Of a stretch of 64,000 bases of DNA, positions 36,840 to 46,397 are shown one piece after another. This DNA is from Pseudomonas cedrina subsp. cedrina (GTDB lineage Bacteria > Pseudomonadota > Gammaproteobacteria > Pseudomonadales > Pseudomonadaceae). The notes beneath the pieces are model-generated. The model searched no databases and was not told where the DNA came from. It saw only the letters and a program-made list of their open reading frames with translations. The stretch spans positions 62,001 through 126,000 of the forward strand of contig NZ_MNPW01000002.1 in assembly GCF_001983175.1 (NCBI RefSeq), given 5' to 3'. Within the stretch, counting starts at the first letter, position 1; every line of letters begins with the position of its first letter. The position numbers and the translations under genes were made by a program.

Positions 36840-36938
36840 ATGTCCAAGTTTGCACGACGTACGTGGAACCTCGTAGTGAATGCCCTGCGTGTTTATCACG
36901 TGTGGACATTCCTGCGGGACAGCTTCGATGACCTGTAA
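36840..36938 (+). CDS. Candidate 32-residue small protein
   Basis: I do not recognise a family. The ORF begins MSKFARRTWNLVVNALRVYH and ends FLRDSFDDL. It has a near-consensus ribosome site GGAGGG 6 bases before ATG 36840, and another GGAGG lies 20 bases further upstream. The peptide is an amphipathic, Arg-rich helix with an acidic end, and it is too small for standard gene finders. An intrinsic terminator starts 15 bases after the stop codon, so a short mRNA or dual-function sRNA is likely. It recalls the PhrS arrangement (sRNA with a small ORF), but no ANR box was seen upstream, so that identity is not claimed. Confidence 0.6.
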   Translation: MSKFARRTWNLVVNALRVYHVWTFLRDSFDDL

Positions 36939-36952
36939 GGTCTGAAGAAGTG

Positions 36953-36986
36953 AAGCCGCCTCGGTTAACCCCAAGGCGGCTTTTTG
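36953..36986 (+). terminator. Terminator after the 32-codon ORF
   Basis: AGCCGCC, a 13-base A/C-rich loop and GGCGGCT followed by TTTTT form an intrinsic terminator. It lies between the small ORF and the convergent nhaA stop codon. Confidence 0.88.
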
Positions 36987-37011
36987 GTTTTTGGCTCGCC
37001 AGTTCAAACTG

Positions 37012-38199
37012 TCAAACGGAAGGTATGACCTTCTTGCGACTCGCCATCGCCGTCACCGCATACCCGATACACGCCGCCAGTATCGACCCGGTCAGAATTC
37101 CCATCCGGTCTTCTCCGGCAAACTCGCTGGCACCCGGCACAAACGCCAGGGACCCGACAAACAGGCTCATGGTAAAGCCGATGCCGCACAGGATCGCCAC
37201 GCCAAACACCTGGCCCCAATTCGCGCCGCTGGGCAGGGCGGCGATGCCGGTCTTGATGGCCAGCCAGGTGAGGCCGAACACGCCGATGGTCTTGCCAATC
37301 AGCAGGCCGGCGGCGATGCCCATCGGTACGTGGTGGGTAAAGCTTTCAAGACTGACGCCGGTCAGGGACACGCCAGCGTTGGCGAAGGCGAACAGCGGCA
37401 GGATGCCGTAGGCCACCCAGGGGTGCAGGGCGTGTTCCAGGGTAAGCAGCGGCGACGGCTCGGCGTTTTTGGTGCGCATAGGGATGCAAAACGCCAATGT
37501 CACGCCGGCGAGCGTCGCGTGAACACCGCTTTTGAGTACGCACACCCACAGGATCAGCCCAATGATCAGGTAGGGCCCAAGCTTGATAATGCCCAGGCGA
37601 TTCATCGCGATCAGTGCGATCAGACAGGCCCCCGCACCCGCCAGGGCAGCGCCGGACAGGTCGGCGGAATAGAACACGGCGATGACGATGATCGCGCCCA
37701 GGTCATCGATGATGGCCAGGGTCATCAGGAACAGCTTGAGCGATACCGGTACGCGCTTGCCCAGCAAGGCCAGCACACCGAGTGCGAAGGCAATGTCGGT
37801 GGCCATGGGGATCGCCCAGCCCGACAGCGCGGCAGGGTAGTCCTTGTTAATCGCCCAATAGATCAGCGCCGGCACCACCATGCCGCCGATGGCCGCTGCG
37901 CCAGGCAGCACCACTTGCGAAGGCTTGGACAGGTGGCCGTCGAGCAACTCGCGCTTGACCTCAAGGCCGATCAGCAGGAAGAACAAGGCCATCAGGCCGT
38001 CGTTGATCCACAGCAGTGCCGGCTTGGCGATTTTCAGTGCGCCAACCTGTGCCACCACCGGTACGTCGAGAAACGCGCCGTACAGGTGTGACAAGGGCGA
38101 ATTGTTGATGATCAAGGCCAGTGCCGCAGCCGCGATCAACAACAGACCGCTGGCGGCTTCCAGCTGGAAGAAACGGGTGAAAGTGCTACGCAGAGGCAA
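37012..38199 (-). CDS. nhaA: Na+/H+ antiporter NhaA
   Basis: This 395-residue inner-membrane antiporter exports Na+ in exchange for protons and supports pH and salt tolerance. The ion-binding aspartates are visible in [12 protein letters not shown] and [13 protein letters not shown] (the Asp163/164 pair of E. coli). About twelve hydrophobic segments and the [11 protein letters not shown]-terminus fit. It is monocistronic. No NhaR regulator is adjacent. The 38200-38415 interval between it and the divergent PLP enzyme holds both promoters. Confidence 0.96.
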   Translation of the reverse strand: MPLRSTFTRFFQLEAASGLLLIAAAALALIINNSPLSHLYGAFLDVPVVAQVGALKIAKPALLWINDGLMALFFLLIGLEVKRELLDGHLSKPSQVVLPGAAAIGGMVVPALIYWAINKDYPAALSGWAIPMATDIAFALGVLALLGKRVPVSLKLFLMTLAIIDDLGAIIVIAVFYSADLSGAALAGAGACLIALIAMNRLGIIKLGPYLIIGLILWVCVLKSGVHATLAGVTLAFCIPMRTKNAEPSPLLTLEHALHPWVAYGILPLFAFANAGVSLTGVSLESFTHHVPMGIAAGLLIGKTIGVFGLTWLAIKTGIAALPSGANWGQVFGVAILCGIGFTMSLFVGSLAFVPGASEFAGEDRMGILTGSILAACIGYAVTAMASRKKVIPSV

Positions 38200-38415
38200 G
38201 GGACGCTCTCCAATCCGGATTCAATAGGTGGGTACCCTAACCCGTACCGTTAGTTGTTAAAACAAAAGTTATATTCTTATTTGTTATAAGCGTCGACCCG
38301 CGATGACGCTTCGGTTAAGCCTGGCAATTGTGTGTCCTATTGAGTCGGGACTGTATCTGTCTGGCTTGTAGGAAACCCCCTAAAATCAGGGCTTACACTC
38401 TCAGAGAAACACGCC

Positions 38416-39510
38416 ATGAGCGACCACCGTCCCTGGGCCCGCGAAGCCATTCGTATCATTGAAGCAGACTTCCAGCGCAGCGCCGACACGCACCTGATTC
38501 CGTTGCCGCTGCCGGGGTTGCCGGGTATCGAGTTGTACTTCAAGGATGAGTCCAGTCACCCGACCGGCAGCCTCAAGCATCGGCTGGCGCGATCATTGTT
38601 TCTGTACGCGCTGTGCAATGGCTGGCTCAAGCCGGGCGCGCCGGTGATCGAAGCGTCCAGCGGCTCGACGGCGATTTCCGAAGCCTACTTTGCCCGTCTG
38701 CTCGGCCTGCCCTTTATTGCGGTGATGCCGGCGACCACCTCCCAGGAGAAGATCGCGCAGATTGCCTTCTACGGCGGTAGAAGCCACCTGGTACAGGACC
38801 CGACGCAAATCTATGCTGAATCCGAACGCCTGGCGCGGGACAGCGGCGGCCACTTCATGGACCAGTTCACCTATGCCGAGCGCGCGACCGACTGGCGGGC
38901 CAACAACAATATCGCCGAATCAATCTTCCAGCAGATGCGCTTCGAGCAGTATCCGGAACCGAGCTGGTTGATCTCCAGCCCCGGCACCGGCGGCACCACC
39001 GCGACCCTTGGTCGTTATGTGCGTTATCGCCAGCATTACACGCGCGTGCTATGTGCCGATGCCGAGCGTTCGGTGTTCTTTGATTTCTACCAGAGCGGCG
39101 ACGCGAGCCTGCGCCTGGACTGTGGTTCGCGCATCGAGGGTATTGGCCGACCACGGGTTGAAGCGTCGTTCTTGCCAGCGGTGATCGACGCAATGATCAA
39201 GGTGCCGGATGCGCTCTCGCTGGCGGCCATGCATTACCTGGCGGATCGGCTGGGACGGCGGGTCGGCGGCTCCAGCGGGACCAACCTGATTGGCGCGCTG
39301 GTAGCGGCGCAGCAGATGAAGGCCGCGGGAGAGTCGGGATCGATCGTGGCGATCCTGTGTGATGGGGGTGAGCGCTATGCCACCACCTATTACGACCAGG
39401 CCTGGCTGGTGGGGCAGGGGTATGAATTGGGTGGTTTGATCAAAGACGTTGCGGCGAGTGTGGAGCGCGGTGAGCCGCTGCCGAACAGCATCAAGCGCGC
39501 TAATATCTGA
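38416..39510 (+). CDS. PLP-dependent cysteine synthase-family enzyme
   Basis: This 364-residue fold-type II PLP enzyme has the Schiff-base lysine in TGSLKHRLA (Lys54), an Asn-less substrate loop [10 protein letters not shown] and a phosphate-binding loop [12 protein letters not shown]. It resembles cysteine synthase and cystathionine beta-synthase, but the substrate loop and C-terminal region (SNSxK-like PNSIKRANI) differ from CysK. The related Pseudomonas group is often described as a cysteine desulfhydrase or synthase; the substrate is not certain. It is monocistronic and followed by a REPIN. Confidence 0.85.
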   Translation: MSDHRPWAREAIRIIEADFQRSADTHLIPLPLPGLPGIELYFKDESSHPTGSLKHRLARSLFLYALCNGWLKPGAPVIEASSGSTAISEAYFARLLGLPFIAVMPATTSQEKIAQIAFYGGRSHLVQDPTQIYAESERLARDSGGHFMDQFTYAERATDWRANNNIAESIFQQMRFEQYPEPSWLISSPGTGGTTATLGRYVRYRQHYTRVLCADAERSVFFDFYQSGDASLRLDCGSRIEGIGRPRVEASFLPAVIDAMIKVPDALSLAAMHYLADRLGRRVGGSSGTNLIGALVAAQQMKAAGESGSIVAILCDGGERYATTYYDQAWLVGQGYELGGLIKDVAASVERGEPLPNSIKRANI

Positions 39511-39528
39511 CACCACACAAAACTAAAT

Positions 39529-39631
39529 GTGGGAGCTGGCTTGCCTGCGATAGCGGAGTATCAGTCGCCGAATTTATCGACTGAACCACCGCAATCGCAG
39601 CGATGCGGCGATCCGACAAGCCAGCTCCCAC
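39529..39631. repeat. REPIN (paired REP palindromes)
   Basis: GTGGGAGCTGGCTTGCC and its inverse flank a somewhat longer interior that contains GCGATGCGGCGATC near the right arm, apparently a duplication. The left half (CTGCGATAGCGG) shows the uninterrupted form of the target used by the mobile element at 21217. Confidence 0.88.
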
Positions 39632-39661
39632 ATTTGATAGGTGTTGTCAGGGAAAAAACTA

Positions 39662-41275
39662 TCAGGCCTCGATGCCCAACATATCCCGCGCCAACGCCTC
39701 GGCAATCCGGATCCCATCCACGCCCGCCGACAGAATCCCGCCGGCATAACCGGCGCCTTCACCGGCCGGGAACAGGCCTTTTACGTTCAAGCTCTGCATC
39801 GATTCGTTACGGGTAATCCGCAGCGGCGATGAGGTGCGCGTCTCGATACCGGTCAACACCGCGTCATGCAGCGAGTAGCCCTTGATCTGCTTCTCGAACG
39901 CCGGCAGTGCTTCGCGGATCGCCTCGATAGCGAACGCCGGCAAGGCCAGGGCCAAGTCACCCAGGGATACGCCGGGCTTGTAGGAGGGCTCCACACTGCC
40001 GATCGCCGTGGACGGCTTGCCTGCGATGAAATCACCGACCAACTGCGCCGGGGCGTCGTAGTTGCTGCCGCCGAGGAGGTAGGCGTGGGACTCCAGGCGT
40101 TCCTGCAACTCGATCCCCGCCAGCGGGCCACCCGGGTAATCCACTTCAGGGGTGATGCCGACCACGATGCCAGAGTTGGCATTGCGTTCGTTACGCGAGT
40201 ACTGGCTCATGCCGTTGGTCACGACGCGGTTCGGCTCGGATGTCGCTGCTACCACCGTGCCGCCTGGGCACATGCAGAAACTGTAGACCGAGCGGCCGTT
40301 CTTGGCGTGGTGCACCAGCTTGTAGTCGGCGGCCCCCAGTTTCGGGTGCCCGGCGTATTTGCCCAGGCGTGCGGCGTCGATCAACGACTGCGGGTGTTCG
40401 ATACGAAAACCTACCGAGAACGGCTTGGCTTCCATGTACACGCCACGGCCGTGGAGCATGCGGAAGGTGTCGCGGGCGCTGTGGCCCAGGGCCAGGATCA
40501 CATGCCTGGAAAGGATCTGCTCGCCGCCATCGACGACCACGCCGTTCAACTGCCCGTCTTCGATCAGCACGTCGGTAACCCGCTGCTCGAAGCGCACTTC
40601 ACCGCCCAGGGCGATGATCTGCTCACGCATGTTTTCCACCACGCCGGTCAGGCGGAAGGTGCCGATGTGCGGCTTGCTGACGTAGAGGATTTCTTCCGGC
40701 GCACCGGCCTTGACGAACTCGTGCAGGACTTTGCGGCCGTGGAACTTCGGGTCCTTGATCTGGCTGTAGAGCTTGCCGTCGGAAAACGTCCCGGCACCGC
40801 CTTCACCAAACTGCACATTGGACTCGGGGTTGAGTACGCTTTTGCGCCACAGGCCCCAGGTGTCCTTGGTGCGCTGGCGCACCTCTTTGCCGCGCTCGAG
40901 GATGATCGGCTTGAAGCCCATCTGTGCCAGCAACAGCCCGGCAAAGATGCCACATGGGCCAAAACCCACCACGATCGGGCGTTCGACCAGGCCTTCCGGC
41001 GCCTGCCCCACGACGTGGTAGCTGACATCCGGCGCCGGATTGACGTTGCGATCATCGGCAAACTTGAGCAGCAGGGCGGCTTCGCCCTTCACGTTCAAGT
41101 CGATGGTGTAGATGAAGCACAGCTCCGAGGATTTTTTGCGCGCGTCGTAGCTGCGTTTGAACAGGGTGAAATCGAGCAGGTCATCACTGGCGATGCCCAG
41201 GCGCTGCAGGATGGCAGGGCGCAGGTCTTCTTCGGGATGGTCGATGGGCAGCTTGAGTTCGGTGATTCGTAACAT
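39662..41275 (-). CDS. FAD-dependent dehydrogenase (COG2509-like)
   Basis: This 537-residue flavoprotein has an N-terminal domain of about 95 residues, then the FAD-binding motif IVVGFGPCGIFAGLLLAQ and ILERG acidic end. A glycine-rich FGEGGAGTFSDGKLY segment and the C-terminal FAD motif PAGEGAGYAGGILSAGVDG are typical of COG2509 proteins. Their function is unknown; a reductase or tRNA-modification role has been suggested only by distant similarity to GidA-like folds. It appears monocistronic, with its promoter in 41276-41381. Confidence 0.85.
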   Translation of the reverse strand: MLRITELKLPIDHPEEDLRPAILQRLGIASDDLLDFTLFKRSYDARKKSSELCFIYTIDLNVKGEAALLLKFADDRNVNPAPDVSYHVVGQAPEGLVERPIVVGFGPCGIFAGLLLAQMGFKPIILERGKEVRQRTKDTWGLWRKSVLNPESNVQFGEGGAGTFSDGKLYSQIKDPKFHGRKVLHEFVKAGAPEEILYVSKPHIGTFRLTGVVENMREQIIALGGEVRFEQRVTDVLIEDGQLNGVVVDGGEQILSRHVILALGHSARDTFRMLHGRGVYMEAKPFSVGFRIEHPQSLIDAARLGKYAGHPKLGAADYKLVHHAKNGRSVYSFCMCPGGTVVAATSEPNRVVTNGMSQYSRNERNANSGIVVGITPEVDYPGGPLAGIELQERLESHAYLLGGSNYDAPAQLVGDFIAGKPSTAIGSVEPSYKPGVSLGDLALALPAFAIEAIREALPAFEKQIKGYSLHDAVLTGIETRTSSPLRITRNESMQSLNVKGLFPAGEGAGYAGGILSAGVDGIRIAEALARDMLGIEA

Positions 41276-41381
41276 GACAGGATCCGGTAGGCGGCGGGCT
41301 GAGTGGCCGGCTGTTTTGCAAACCGGCGATTATAAGCCCCAATGGCCGGTTCCCGTCATGTTAAAACAGCGCAGTGCCCAG

Positions 41382-42053
41382 TCAGTCGTCGCGCGAGCCG
41401 CCAAACGCTGCGCAGCCCCGTTGCACCTGGCCGTTGACGCGCAGCTCGGCGGTCATGTGTTGCAGGCTGCCGCTGACACTGTCGATGCAACGTTGCGGGG
41501 CGACCCACAATTCGACGTGCTGGTTGTTGGCTTCGGTCATCAGGTTGAAACGGCCGTCACCGATCTGTTCTTCCACATACGGTACCGCCAAGGGTGGCTG
41601 GCCTTCGCGCAGCAGCACCATGCCTTTGGCCGTGACGTTCATCGCCCAGGCGGGCTTGTGGCCGTTGGCGCGCAGGATCATGCGCTTGAAATCCGGGTCA
41701 TCGCAGGCCGAGGTCGAGCGCTCGACGCGGTAGAGCTGCTGCAGGTCGACGCTGCCCTGGGTGCCGCTGGCGACCCCCGAGAATTTGCCACGCAGGTCGG
41801 CGAACAACGCACCCTGCTGGCCGGCCAGGGACGCCGCTTCCTGCAGGATGCTGGTGCCGCCCGTGTCGTTGACCACGTAGTTGCGTTTGTCATTGCACGG
41901 CTGGAACAGCAGTTTGCCGCCGACCGCCGTGAGTTCGCCCTGCATGCGGGTCAGCCCGGCCAGAGACGGCGTGGCCGGCTCCTTGTCGAACATCTGGCAC
42001 GCGGCGAACAGGGGGAACAAGGCAAACAGAGCGAGGGTATGGGCGGCACGCAT
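41382..42053 (-). CDS. Hypothetical lipoprotein (COG3650-like)
   Basis: The 223-residue product from ATG 42053 has a lipoprotein signal (FPLFAACQ, Cys near residue 19). The middle has LLFQPCNDKRNYVVND and ERSTSACDDPDF, with paired cysteines; the C-terminus resembles META/HslJ-like beta domains (VELWVAPQRCIDSVSGS). I associate it loosely with COG3650 proteins of Pseudomonas and know no activity. Four conserved-looking Cys suggest disulfides in the periplasm. Confidence 0.65.
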   Translation of the reverse strand: MRAAHTLALFALFPLFAACQMFDKEPATPSLAGLTRMQGELTAVGGKLLFQPCNDKRNYVVNDTGGTSILQEAASLAGQQGALFADLRGKFSGVASGTQGSVDLQQLYRVERSTSACDDPDFKRMILRANGHKPAWAMNVTAKGMVLLREGQPPLAVPYVEEQIGDGRFNLMTEANNQHVELWVAPQRCIDSVSGSLQHMTAELRVNGQVQRGCAAFGGSRDD

Positions 42054-42149
42054 GATCGGGTCTCCAGACAAGTGCCGCCACGTTACGCAGGCCGGCGTCG
42101 CATCACAACCCCGCCCGGCAGCTTAAGGCGAATCTGACAGACGACGGGT

Positions 42150-42749
42150 TCAGCCAACGATAAAGGTCTGACCCGTTTGCAAGCCTTCGACACTTTTTGC
42201 ATAGGCCAATGCCACGTCGGCGCCAGCCGCCGGTTTGAAGCCACGAAAGTACGGCGCGTAGCTGCCCATGGCTTCAAGCAGGACCGTCGGGCTCACCGAA
42301 TTGACGCGCAAACCCCTTGGCAATTCAAGCGCCGCGGCCTTGACGAAGGCATCCAGTGCGCCGTTGACCAGGGCCGCCGAGGCGCCGGTGCGGATCGGGT
42401 CGCGGTTGAGAATGCCGCTGGTGAAGGTGAACGAGGCGCCATCGTTGGCGTACTCGCGACCGATCAACAGCAGGTTGACCTGGCCCATCAGCTTGTCACG
42501 CAGGCCCAATTCAAAATCGCTTTCGCTCATGTCGCCCAGCGCGACGAAGTTCACGCTGCCCGCCGCGCAGACCAGCGCGTCAAAGGTGCCGGTCTGTTCA
42601 AACAGTTTGCGGATTGATGCGCTGTCGCTGATATCCACTTGGAAGTCACCGCTGCTGCGGCCGATGCCGATCACTTCGTGACGCTGGGCCAGTTCGGCCT
42701 TGACCGCCGAGCCGACGGTGCCGCTGGCGCCAATCAACAGAATTTTCAT
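42150..42749 (-). CDS. Short-chain dehydrogenase-like protein lacking YxxxK
   Basis: This 199-residue Rossmann protein has the NAD(P) motif GASGTVGSAV at the N-terminus, AAGSV after strand 4 and a Ser in FTSGIL. The expected catalytic YxxxK is absent: that helix reads ASAALVNGALDAFVKAAA. The group is a known atypical SDR subset whose reaction is unclear. It is divergent from a LysR regulator (42967), an arrangement that usually means the regulator controls the dehydrogenase. A REP pair occupies much of the space between them. Confidence 0.85.
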   Translation of the reverse strand: MKILLIGASGTVGSAVKAELAQRHEVIGIGRSSGDFQVDISDSASIRKLFEQTGTFDALVCAAGSVNFVALGDMSESDFELGLRDKLMGQVNLLLIGREYANDGASFTFTSGILNRDPIRTGASAALVNGALDAFVKAAALELPRGLRVNSVSPTVLLEAMGSYAPYFRGFKPAAGADVALAYAKSVEGLQTGQTFIVG

Positions 42750-42778
42750 GGTGCTGTTCCTCCGGGGGATTGGGAAAC

Positions 42779-42878
42779 TGTAGGAGCGAGCTTGCTCGCG
42801 AAAAACTTGAGAGCGCCTCTGTGTATCAGGCTTACCGCGTAATCGTTGACGTTTTTCGCGAGCAAGCTCGCTCCTACA
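42779..42878. repeat. REP pair, TGTAGGAGCGAGC family
   Basis: TGTAGGAGCGAGCTTGCTCG and its inverse flank about 55 bases. This third REP family occupies the divergent interval between the SDR gene and the LysR gene, leaving limited room for their promoters. Confidence 0.88.
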
Positions 42879-42966
42879 GGTAAGGTACAGGCATCAGTCT
42901 ACGGTGGCTTTTTACGTGGATAAACGCGCTAATAGGCAACCTTTGGTTTTCATTTGGAAACAATCC

Positions 42967-43875
42967 ATGAGCGAGATGGATGACCTGGCCGCCTTTGCCG
43001 TGCTGGTCGACGCCGGCAGTTTTACCGTGGCCGCCGAACAATTGGGCTGCAGCAAAGGGCAGTTGTCCAAGCGCATCAGTCAACTGGAGGCGCGGTTCAG
43101 CGTGGTTTTGCTGCACCGCACCACACGCAAACTCAGCCTGACGGCAGCCGGTGCGGCGTTGCTGCCCCAGGCCCAGGCTCTGGTGGTACAGGTGGAACGC
43201 GCCCGTCAGGCATTGGCCCGCCTCAAGGACGATCTGGCCGGGCCTGTGCGTATGACGGTTCCGGTGTCGTTGGGCGAAACCTTCTTCGACGGCTTGCTGT
43301 TGGAGTTCTCCAAGCACTACCCGCAGGTGCAGATCGAGCTGGAGCTCAACAACCGCTATCGCGATCTGGCGCGGGACGGTTTTGACTTGGGAGTACGCTC
43401 AGGCGCGATTGAAAACGAGCGCCTGGTGGCCAAGCCATTGCTGGCCTGGCATGAGGTGACCTGCGCGAGCCCGGCCTACCTCGAGCAATACGGCGAACCC
43501 GAGACCCCGGCTGACCTGGCCACCCACATCTGCTTGCTCAACAGCCACTACAGCGGCCGTGAGGAGTGGCTTTACCACCAGCAACACGAACTGCTGCGGG
43601 TACGGGTCAGCGGCACCTTCGCCTCCAATCATTACAACCTGTTGAAAAAAGCCGCGTTGGTCGGCGCCGGTATCGCACGCCTGCCGTCCTACCTGCTGCC
43701 GACTGAATTGGCTGACGGCCGCTTGCGCTGGCTCCTGCGCGATTACCAGACGCGGAGCATGCCGATGTACCTGGTGCACCCTTATCAGGGCGGCCTGCCG
43801 CGTCGCACCCAGGTGTTGGCCGATTACCTGGTGGACTGGTTCAAGCGCAGCGGCGAGGCCCTGGATCGGCTTTAA
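42967..43875 (+). CDS. LysR-family transcriptional regulator
   Basis: The 302-residue product starts at ATG 42967. An N-terminal winged helix-turn-helix (DLAAFAVLVDAGSFTVAA and CSKGQLSKRISQLE) is followed by a co-inducer domain beginning GPVRMTVPVSLGETF. The subclass resembles AaeR/CrgA-type regulators. It is divergent from the atypical SDR, its likely target. Its last four bases overlap the convergent doxX stop codon. An upstream in-frame ATG at 42904 would add 21 residues without a good ribosome site. Confidence 0.93.
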   Translation: MSEMDDLAAFAVLVDAGSFTVAAEQLGCSKGQLSKRISQLEARFSVVLLHRTTRKLSLTAAGAALLPQAQALVVQVERARQALARLKDDLAGPVRMTVPVSLGETFFDGLLLEFSKHYPQVQIELELNNRYRDLARDGFDLGVRSGAIENERLVAKPLLAWHEVTCASPAYLEQYGEPETPADLATHICLLNSHYSGREEWLYHQQHELLRVRVSGTFASNHYNLLKKAALVGAGIARLPSYLLPTELADGRLRWLLRDYQTRSMPMYLVHPYQGGLPRRTQVLADYLVDWFKRSGEALDRL

Positions 43876-44357
43876 GCGTAGCGACGCGCGATCAAGTGAT
43901 CGATGGACAGGCGCCCCGGACCCTTCGCCACCAGCAGCAACAGCAGCGCAAGCCAGGTGCCGTGGGTCGGGTAGGCGTCCGGGTAGACGAACAGCTGAAT
44001 CACCAGCGTCATGCCGATCAGGGCCAAGGCCGAAAAGCGCGTGGCCAAGCCAACCAGGATAAGCACCGGGAAAAAGTGCTCGGCAAACGCCGCCATGTGC
44101 GCCGCCACCTCCGGCGACAGCAACGGCACAGGATACTCGCTGCGAAACAGCGGTAGTGTCGAGGCCGCCAGTTTCGGTTCGCCCAGTTGGAAGGTGCCGC
44201 TGATGATATCCACTGCGAAACCGTCGACTTTGGTTTGCCCGGATTTCCAGAACACCGCAGCAATCGAAAACCGTGCGAGAAAGGCAATCAGGCTGTAAGG
44301 GATTTGCTCGAAAAACGCGATGACCCGATTGATCAGGCCCGATGGATACGTGTTCAT
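43872..44357 (-). CDS. DoxX-family membrane protein of the bufferin operon
   Basis: This 161-residue protein with four predicted membrane helices has the DoxX features LIAFLARFSIAAVFWKSG and LILVGLATRFSALALIGM. DoxX proteins often accompany DUF692/DUF2063/DUF2282 genes. Here the start overlaps the bufC stop codon (ATGA), so it is the last gene of the operon. A redox or quinone-linked role in making or protecting the periplasmic peptide is possible but not shown. Its stop overlaps the convergent LysR gene by 4 bp. Confidence 0.88.
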   Translation of the reverse strand: MNTYPSGLINRVIAFFEQIPYSLIAFLARFSIAAVFWKSGQTKVDGFAVDIISGTFQLGEPKLAASTLPLFRSEYPVPLLSPEVAAHMAAFAEHFFPVLILVGLATRFSALALIGMTLVIQLFVYPDAYPTHGTWLALLLLLVAKGPGRLSIDHLIARRYA

Positions 44358-45130
44358 GGCGATACCTTTTGTTCTGGATACAGATGAGTGATGGCGTTGT
44401 GGCTGATCAGCAACGTCAGGCAGTGGTGCAGATCGAACTCGGCACTTGCTTCAAGTGCATGCTCCACGGCTTTTCCCAATGGACTGCCATGGGCCACGCT
44501 GTTGATAAACGTCGCTGAGCCACTGTCGATGGCAACCACCCGGACTTCCAGCCCCTGGCGCAATACCAGTGCAGCCTGGGCGTGCCAGGGGTTCACGGTG
44601 GCCAGGGCACCCTCGGATTGATGCGCGGCCCATACCGCCACCACCGCGAAGGCAGAATTCAAGGTGGCAAGGGATGGATGCAGCTGCAGGCGCAATTTTC
44701 CGACGTCTGTCTGGCCTTGCATGACTTGAAGAATCGCCTGCTGGTCCAGCGGCTGGGTATCCGCCGCGTGGTAGGCACGCACCCGCAGGCGTTCCAGGCG
44801 CGCGATATCGGCCAGGTAGGGCACGCTGGCGGCCGGCTCAAAGTCCTGGATAAACGCTGGGAACGCACTGCCGTACTCGCTGATCAGCGGGCTGGTGGGA
44901 GGGCAAGCCTGTACGAACAGGCCGGCCATCGCGCGGAAGAATTCCTCGCCCACCAGTTGCAACGTCACGGGGTAAGCGGTCGCCAACGCGTTGATCAACG
45001 AACTGTGCACATTGTTGCGATACACCGCGAAGCGACTGGCCGGGTCGGCACCGTTGCGGCTGACCAGGCCTTCGGGGCAGGCCTGGTCCGGCGCCAATAG
45101 GGCTGCGGCAAAGTCGTCATAGAGGCTCAT
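44354..45130 (-). CDS. bufC: DUF2063 RiPP-maturation partner (BufC/HvfC type)
   Basis: The 258-residue product starts at ATG 45130 ([12 protein letters not shown]), overlapping the bufB stop by four bases. The N-terminal DUF2063 helical domain shows [22 protein letters not shown] and [13 protein letters not shown]. In characterised systems this protein partners the multinuclear iron oxidase and helps present the precursor peptide. A C-terminal domain of about 130 residues follows, as in HvfC. Coupling on both sides (ATGA) places it firmly in the operon. Confidence 0.9.
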   Translation of the reverse strand: MSLYDDFAAALLAPDQACPEGLVSRNGADPASRFAVYRNNVHSSLINALATAYPVTLQLVGEEFFRAMAGLFVQACPPTSPLISEYGSAFPAFIQDFEPAASVPYLADIARLERLRVRAYHAADTQPLDQQAILQVMQGQTDVGKLRLQLHPSLATLNSAFAVVAVWAAHQSEGALATVNPWHAQAALVLRQGLEVRVVAIDSGSATFINSVAHGSPLGKAVEHALEASAEFDLHHCLTLLISHNAITHLYPEQKVSP

Positions 45131-46002
45131 GGGGCCACCTGCGACAGATGCCATTGGGCCTGTTGCGCCTCGGCCAACAATACGCTGAACGCCGGCACCT
45201 GGTTATCCCGTTCGATCAACGTTGGCACCGGGCCGACGCGCGCCAGTACCTTTTCGTACAGTTGCCACACCGCGTTATCGATCGGAGCACCATGATCATC
45301 GATCAACAGGCGATCACCGAGGCTGTCCGTGTCTTCGGCAAAACCGGCCAGATGAATCTCACCCACCACGTGCAATGGCAGCGCGTCGAGGTAGGAAAGT
45401 GCATCACGCTGATGATTGACGCAGGACACATAGACGTTATTCACGTCCAGCAGCAAACCACAGCCGGTGCGACGAATGATCGCGCTGATGAAGTCGGTCT
45501 CGTCCAGGGTTGAGCGCTCGAATTGCAGGTAGCTCGACGGGTTCTCCAGCAGCATTGGCCGCTTGAGGGCGCTTTGTACCTGGTCAACGTGTTCGCACAC
45601 CCGTTGCAGGGTAGCGTTGTCGTAGGCCAGGGGCAGCAAGTCATTGAGACACACCGGGCCGTGGCTCGACCAGGCCAGGTGTTCGGAAAAAACGTGGGGT
45701 TGATAGCGCTCGATCAACCTGGCCAACCGTGCCAGGTGCGTACGGTCCGGCGGGCCTTCGCCGCCGATGGACAGGCCTACGCCGTGCAAGGACAGCGGGT
45801 ACTGCTCGCGGATCAACCCCAGATAGTGATGAAACGGGCCGCCGGCCACCATGTAGTTTTCGGCGTGCACTTCAAAAAAACCGATGTCGGGTGAAGTGTC
45901 GAGCACTTCAGCGAAGTGCTCATGCTTGAGGCCCAGCCCGGCCCGGCGCGGGAGGCCGGGCGCCTGAGCCTGGGCGATGGCTTGCAGGGATGAAAGGGGC
46001 AT
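45127..46002 (-). CDS. bufB: DUF692 multinuclear non-heme iron oxidase (BufB)
   Basis: This 291-residue TIM-barrel oxidase of the MNIO family modifies cysteines in RiPP precursors. Metal-ligand motifs are visible: [64 protein letters not shown] and the DDHG segment. Related enzymes turn bufferin cysteines into 5-thiooxazoles that bind copper. It lies 25 bases after bufA, overlaps bufC, and its length matches the family. The substrate is inferred from the adjacent DUF2282 gene. Confidence 0.94.
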   Translation of the reverse strand: MPLSSLQAIAQAQAPGLPRRAGLGLKHEHFAEVLDTSPDIGFFEVHAENYMVAGGPFHHYLGLIREQYPLSLHGVGLSIGGEGPPDRTHLARLARLIERYQPHVFSEHLAWSSHGPVCLNDLLPLAYDNATLQRVCEHVDQVQSALKRPMLLENPSSYLQFERSTLDETDFISAIIRRTGCGLLLDVNNVYVSCVNHQRDALSYLDALPLHVVGEIHLAGFAEDTDSLGDRLLIDDHGAPIDNAVWQLYEKVLARVGPVPTLIERDNQVPAFSVLLAEAQQAQWHLSQVAP

Positions 46003-46027
46003 CGTCTGTACTCAGGTTTCGCGAGGG

Positions 46028-46324
46028 TCAGGACTTGGCGGTGAAGGCCGCTTCCTGGCCGAAACCTGTCGGCGAGGTGGAGCTTGGTGTTTTGAGGCAG
46101 GTGCCGGCGGGGACGAGTTTCCAGGCATTGGCCTGGTCTTTGGTTTTCGAGGTGCCGGCGCAGGACGTGCCGGCGCCAGCGGCGCAGTCGTTCTTGCCCG
46201 CTTCGGCGACACCGAAGCATTTCTGCATGTCGTCGGCTGCGTGGGCGGTGGTGGTCAGGGCGGACAGGCTCAGGGCGGAACCGAGGGCCAGGACGAGGGC
46301 GGCGGCGGACAGTTTGGTGGTCAT
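46028..46324 (-). CDS. bufA: DUF2282 bufferin precursor peptide (BufA)
   Basis: This 98-residue precursor starts at ATG 46324 with GGAGA 6 bases upstream. A Sec signal peptide (about residues 1-29, ending TTAHA) is followed by a core with four cysteines at 36, 47, 55 and 76, in the contexts [23 protein letters not shown] and PAGTC. This spacing is that of DUF2282 bufferins, copper-binding RiPPs whose central cysteines are modified by BufB. After export the peptide would sequester copper in the periplasm. An upstream in-frame ATG at 46429 overlaps the presumed promoter and is rejected. Confidence 0.9.
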   Translation of the reverse strand: MTTKLSAAALVLALGSALSLSALTTTAHAADDMQKCFGVAEAGKNDCAAGAGTSCAGTSKTKDQANAWKLVPAGTCLKTPSSTSPTGFGQEAAFTAKS

Positions 46325-46371
46325 GGTGTGTCTCCAGTAGTGGCGGGCGTATTTGCCTGCTTGGACCACTA

Positions 46372-46397
46372 GAGACGGCGGGGTGAACTTTGTTACA
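46372..46397 (-). promoter_or_regulatory. Candidate ECF-sigma promoter of the buf operon
   Basis: On the minus strand TGTAAC (46397-46392) and CGTCTC (46377-46372), separated by 14 bases, sit about 50 bases before the bufA start. This resembles -35 and -10 elements of ECF sigma factors, which commonly control DUF2282 operons. The spacing is slightly short. No sigma or anti-sigma gene is adjacent, so a distant ECF would be needed. Confidence 0.45.

Noticed and set aside
36640..36985. Identity of the 32-codon transcript as PhrS
   Set aside because: The general layout is similar, but no ANR box (TTGAT-N4-ATCAA) was seen upstream and I cannot confirm sequence similarity from memory.
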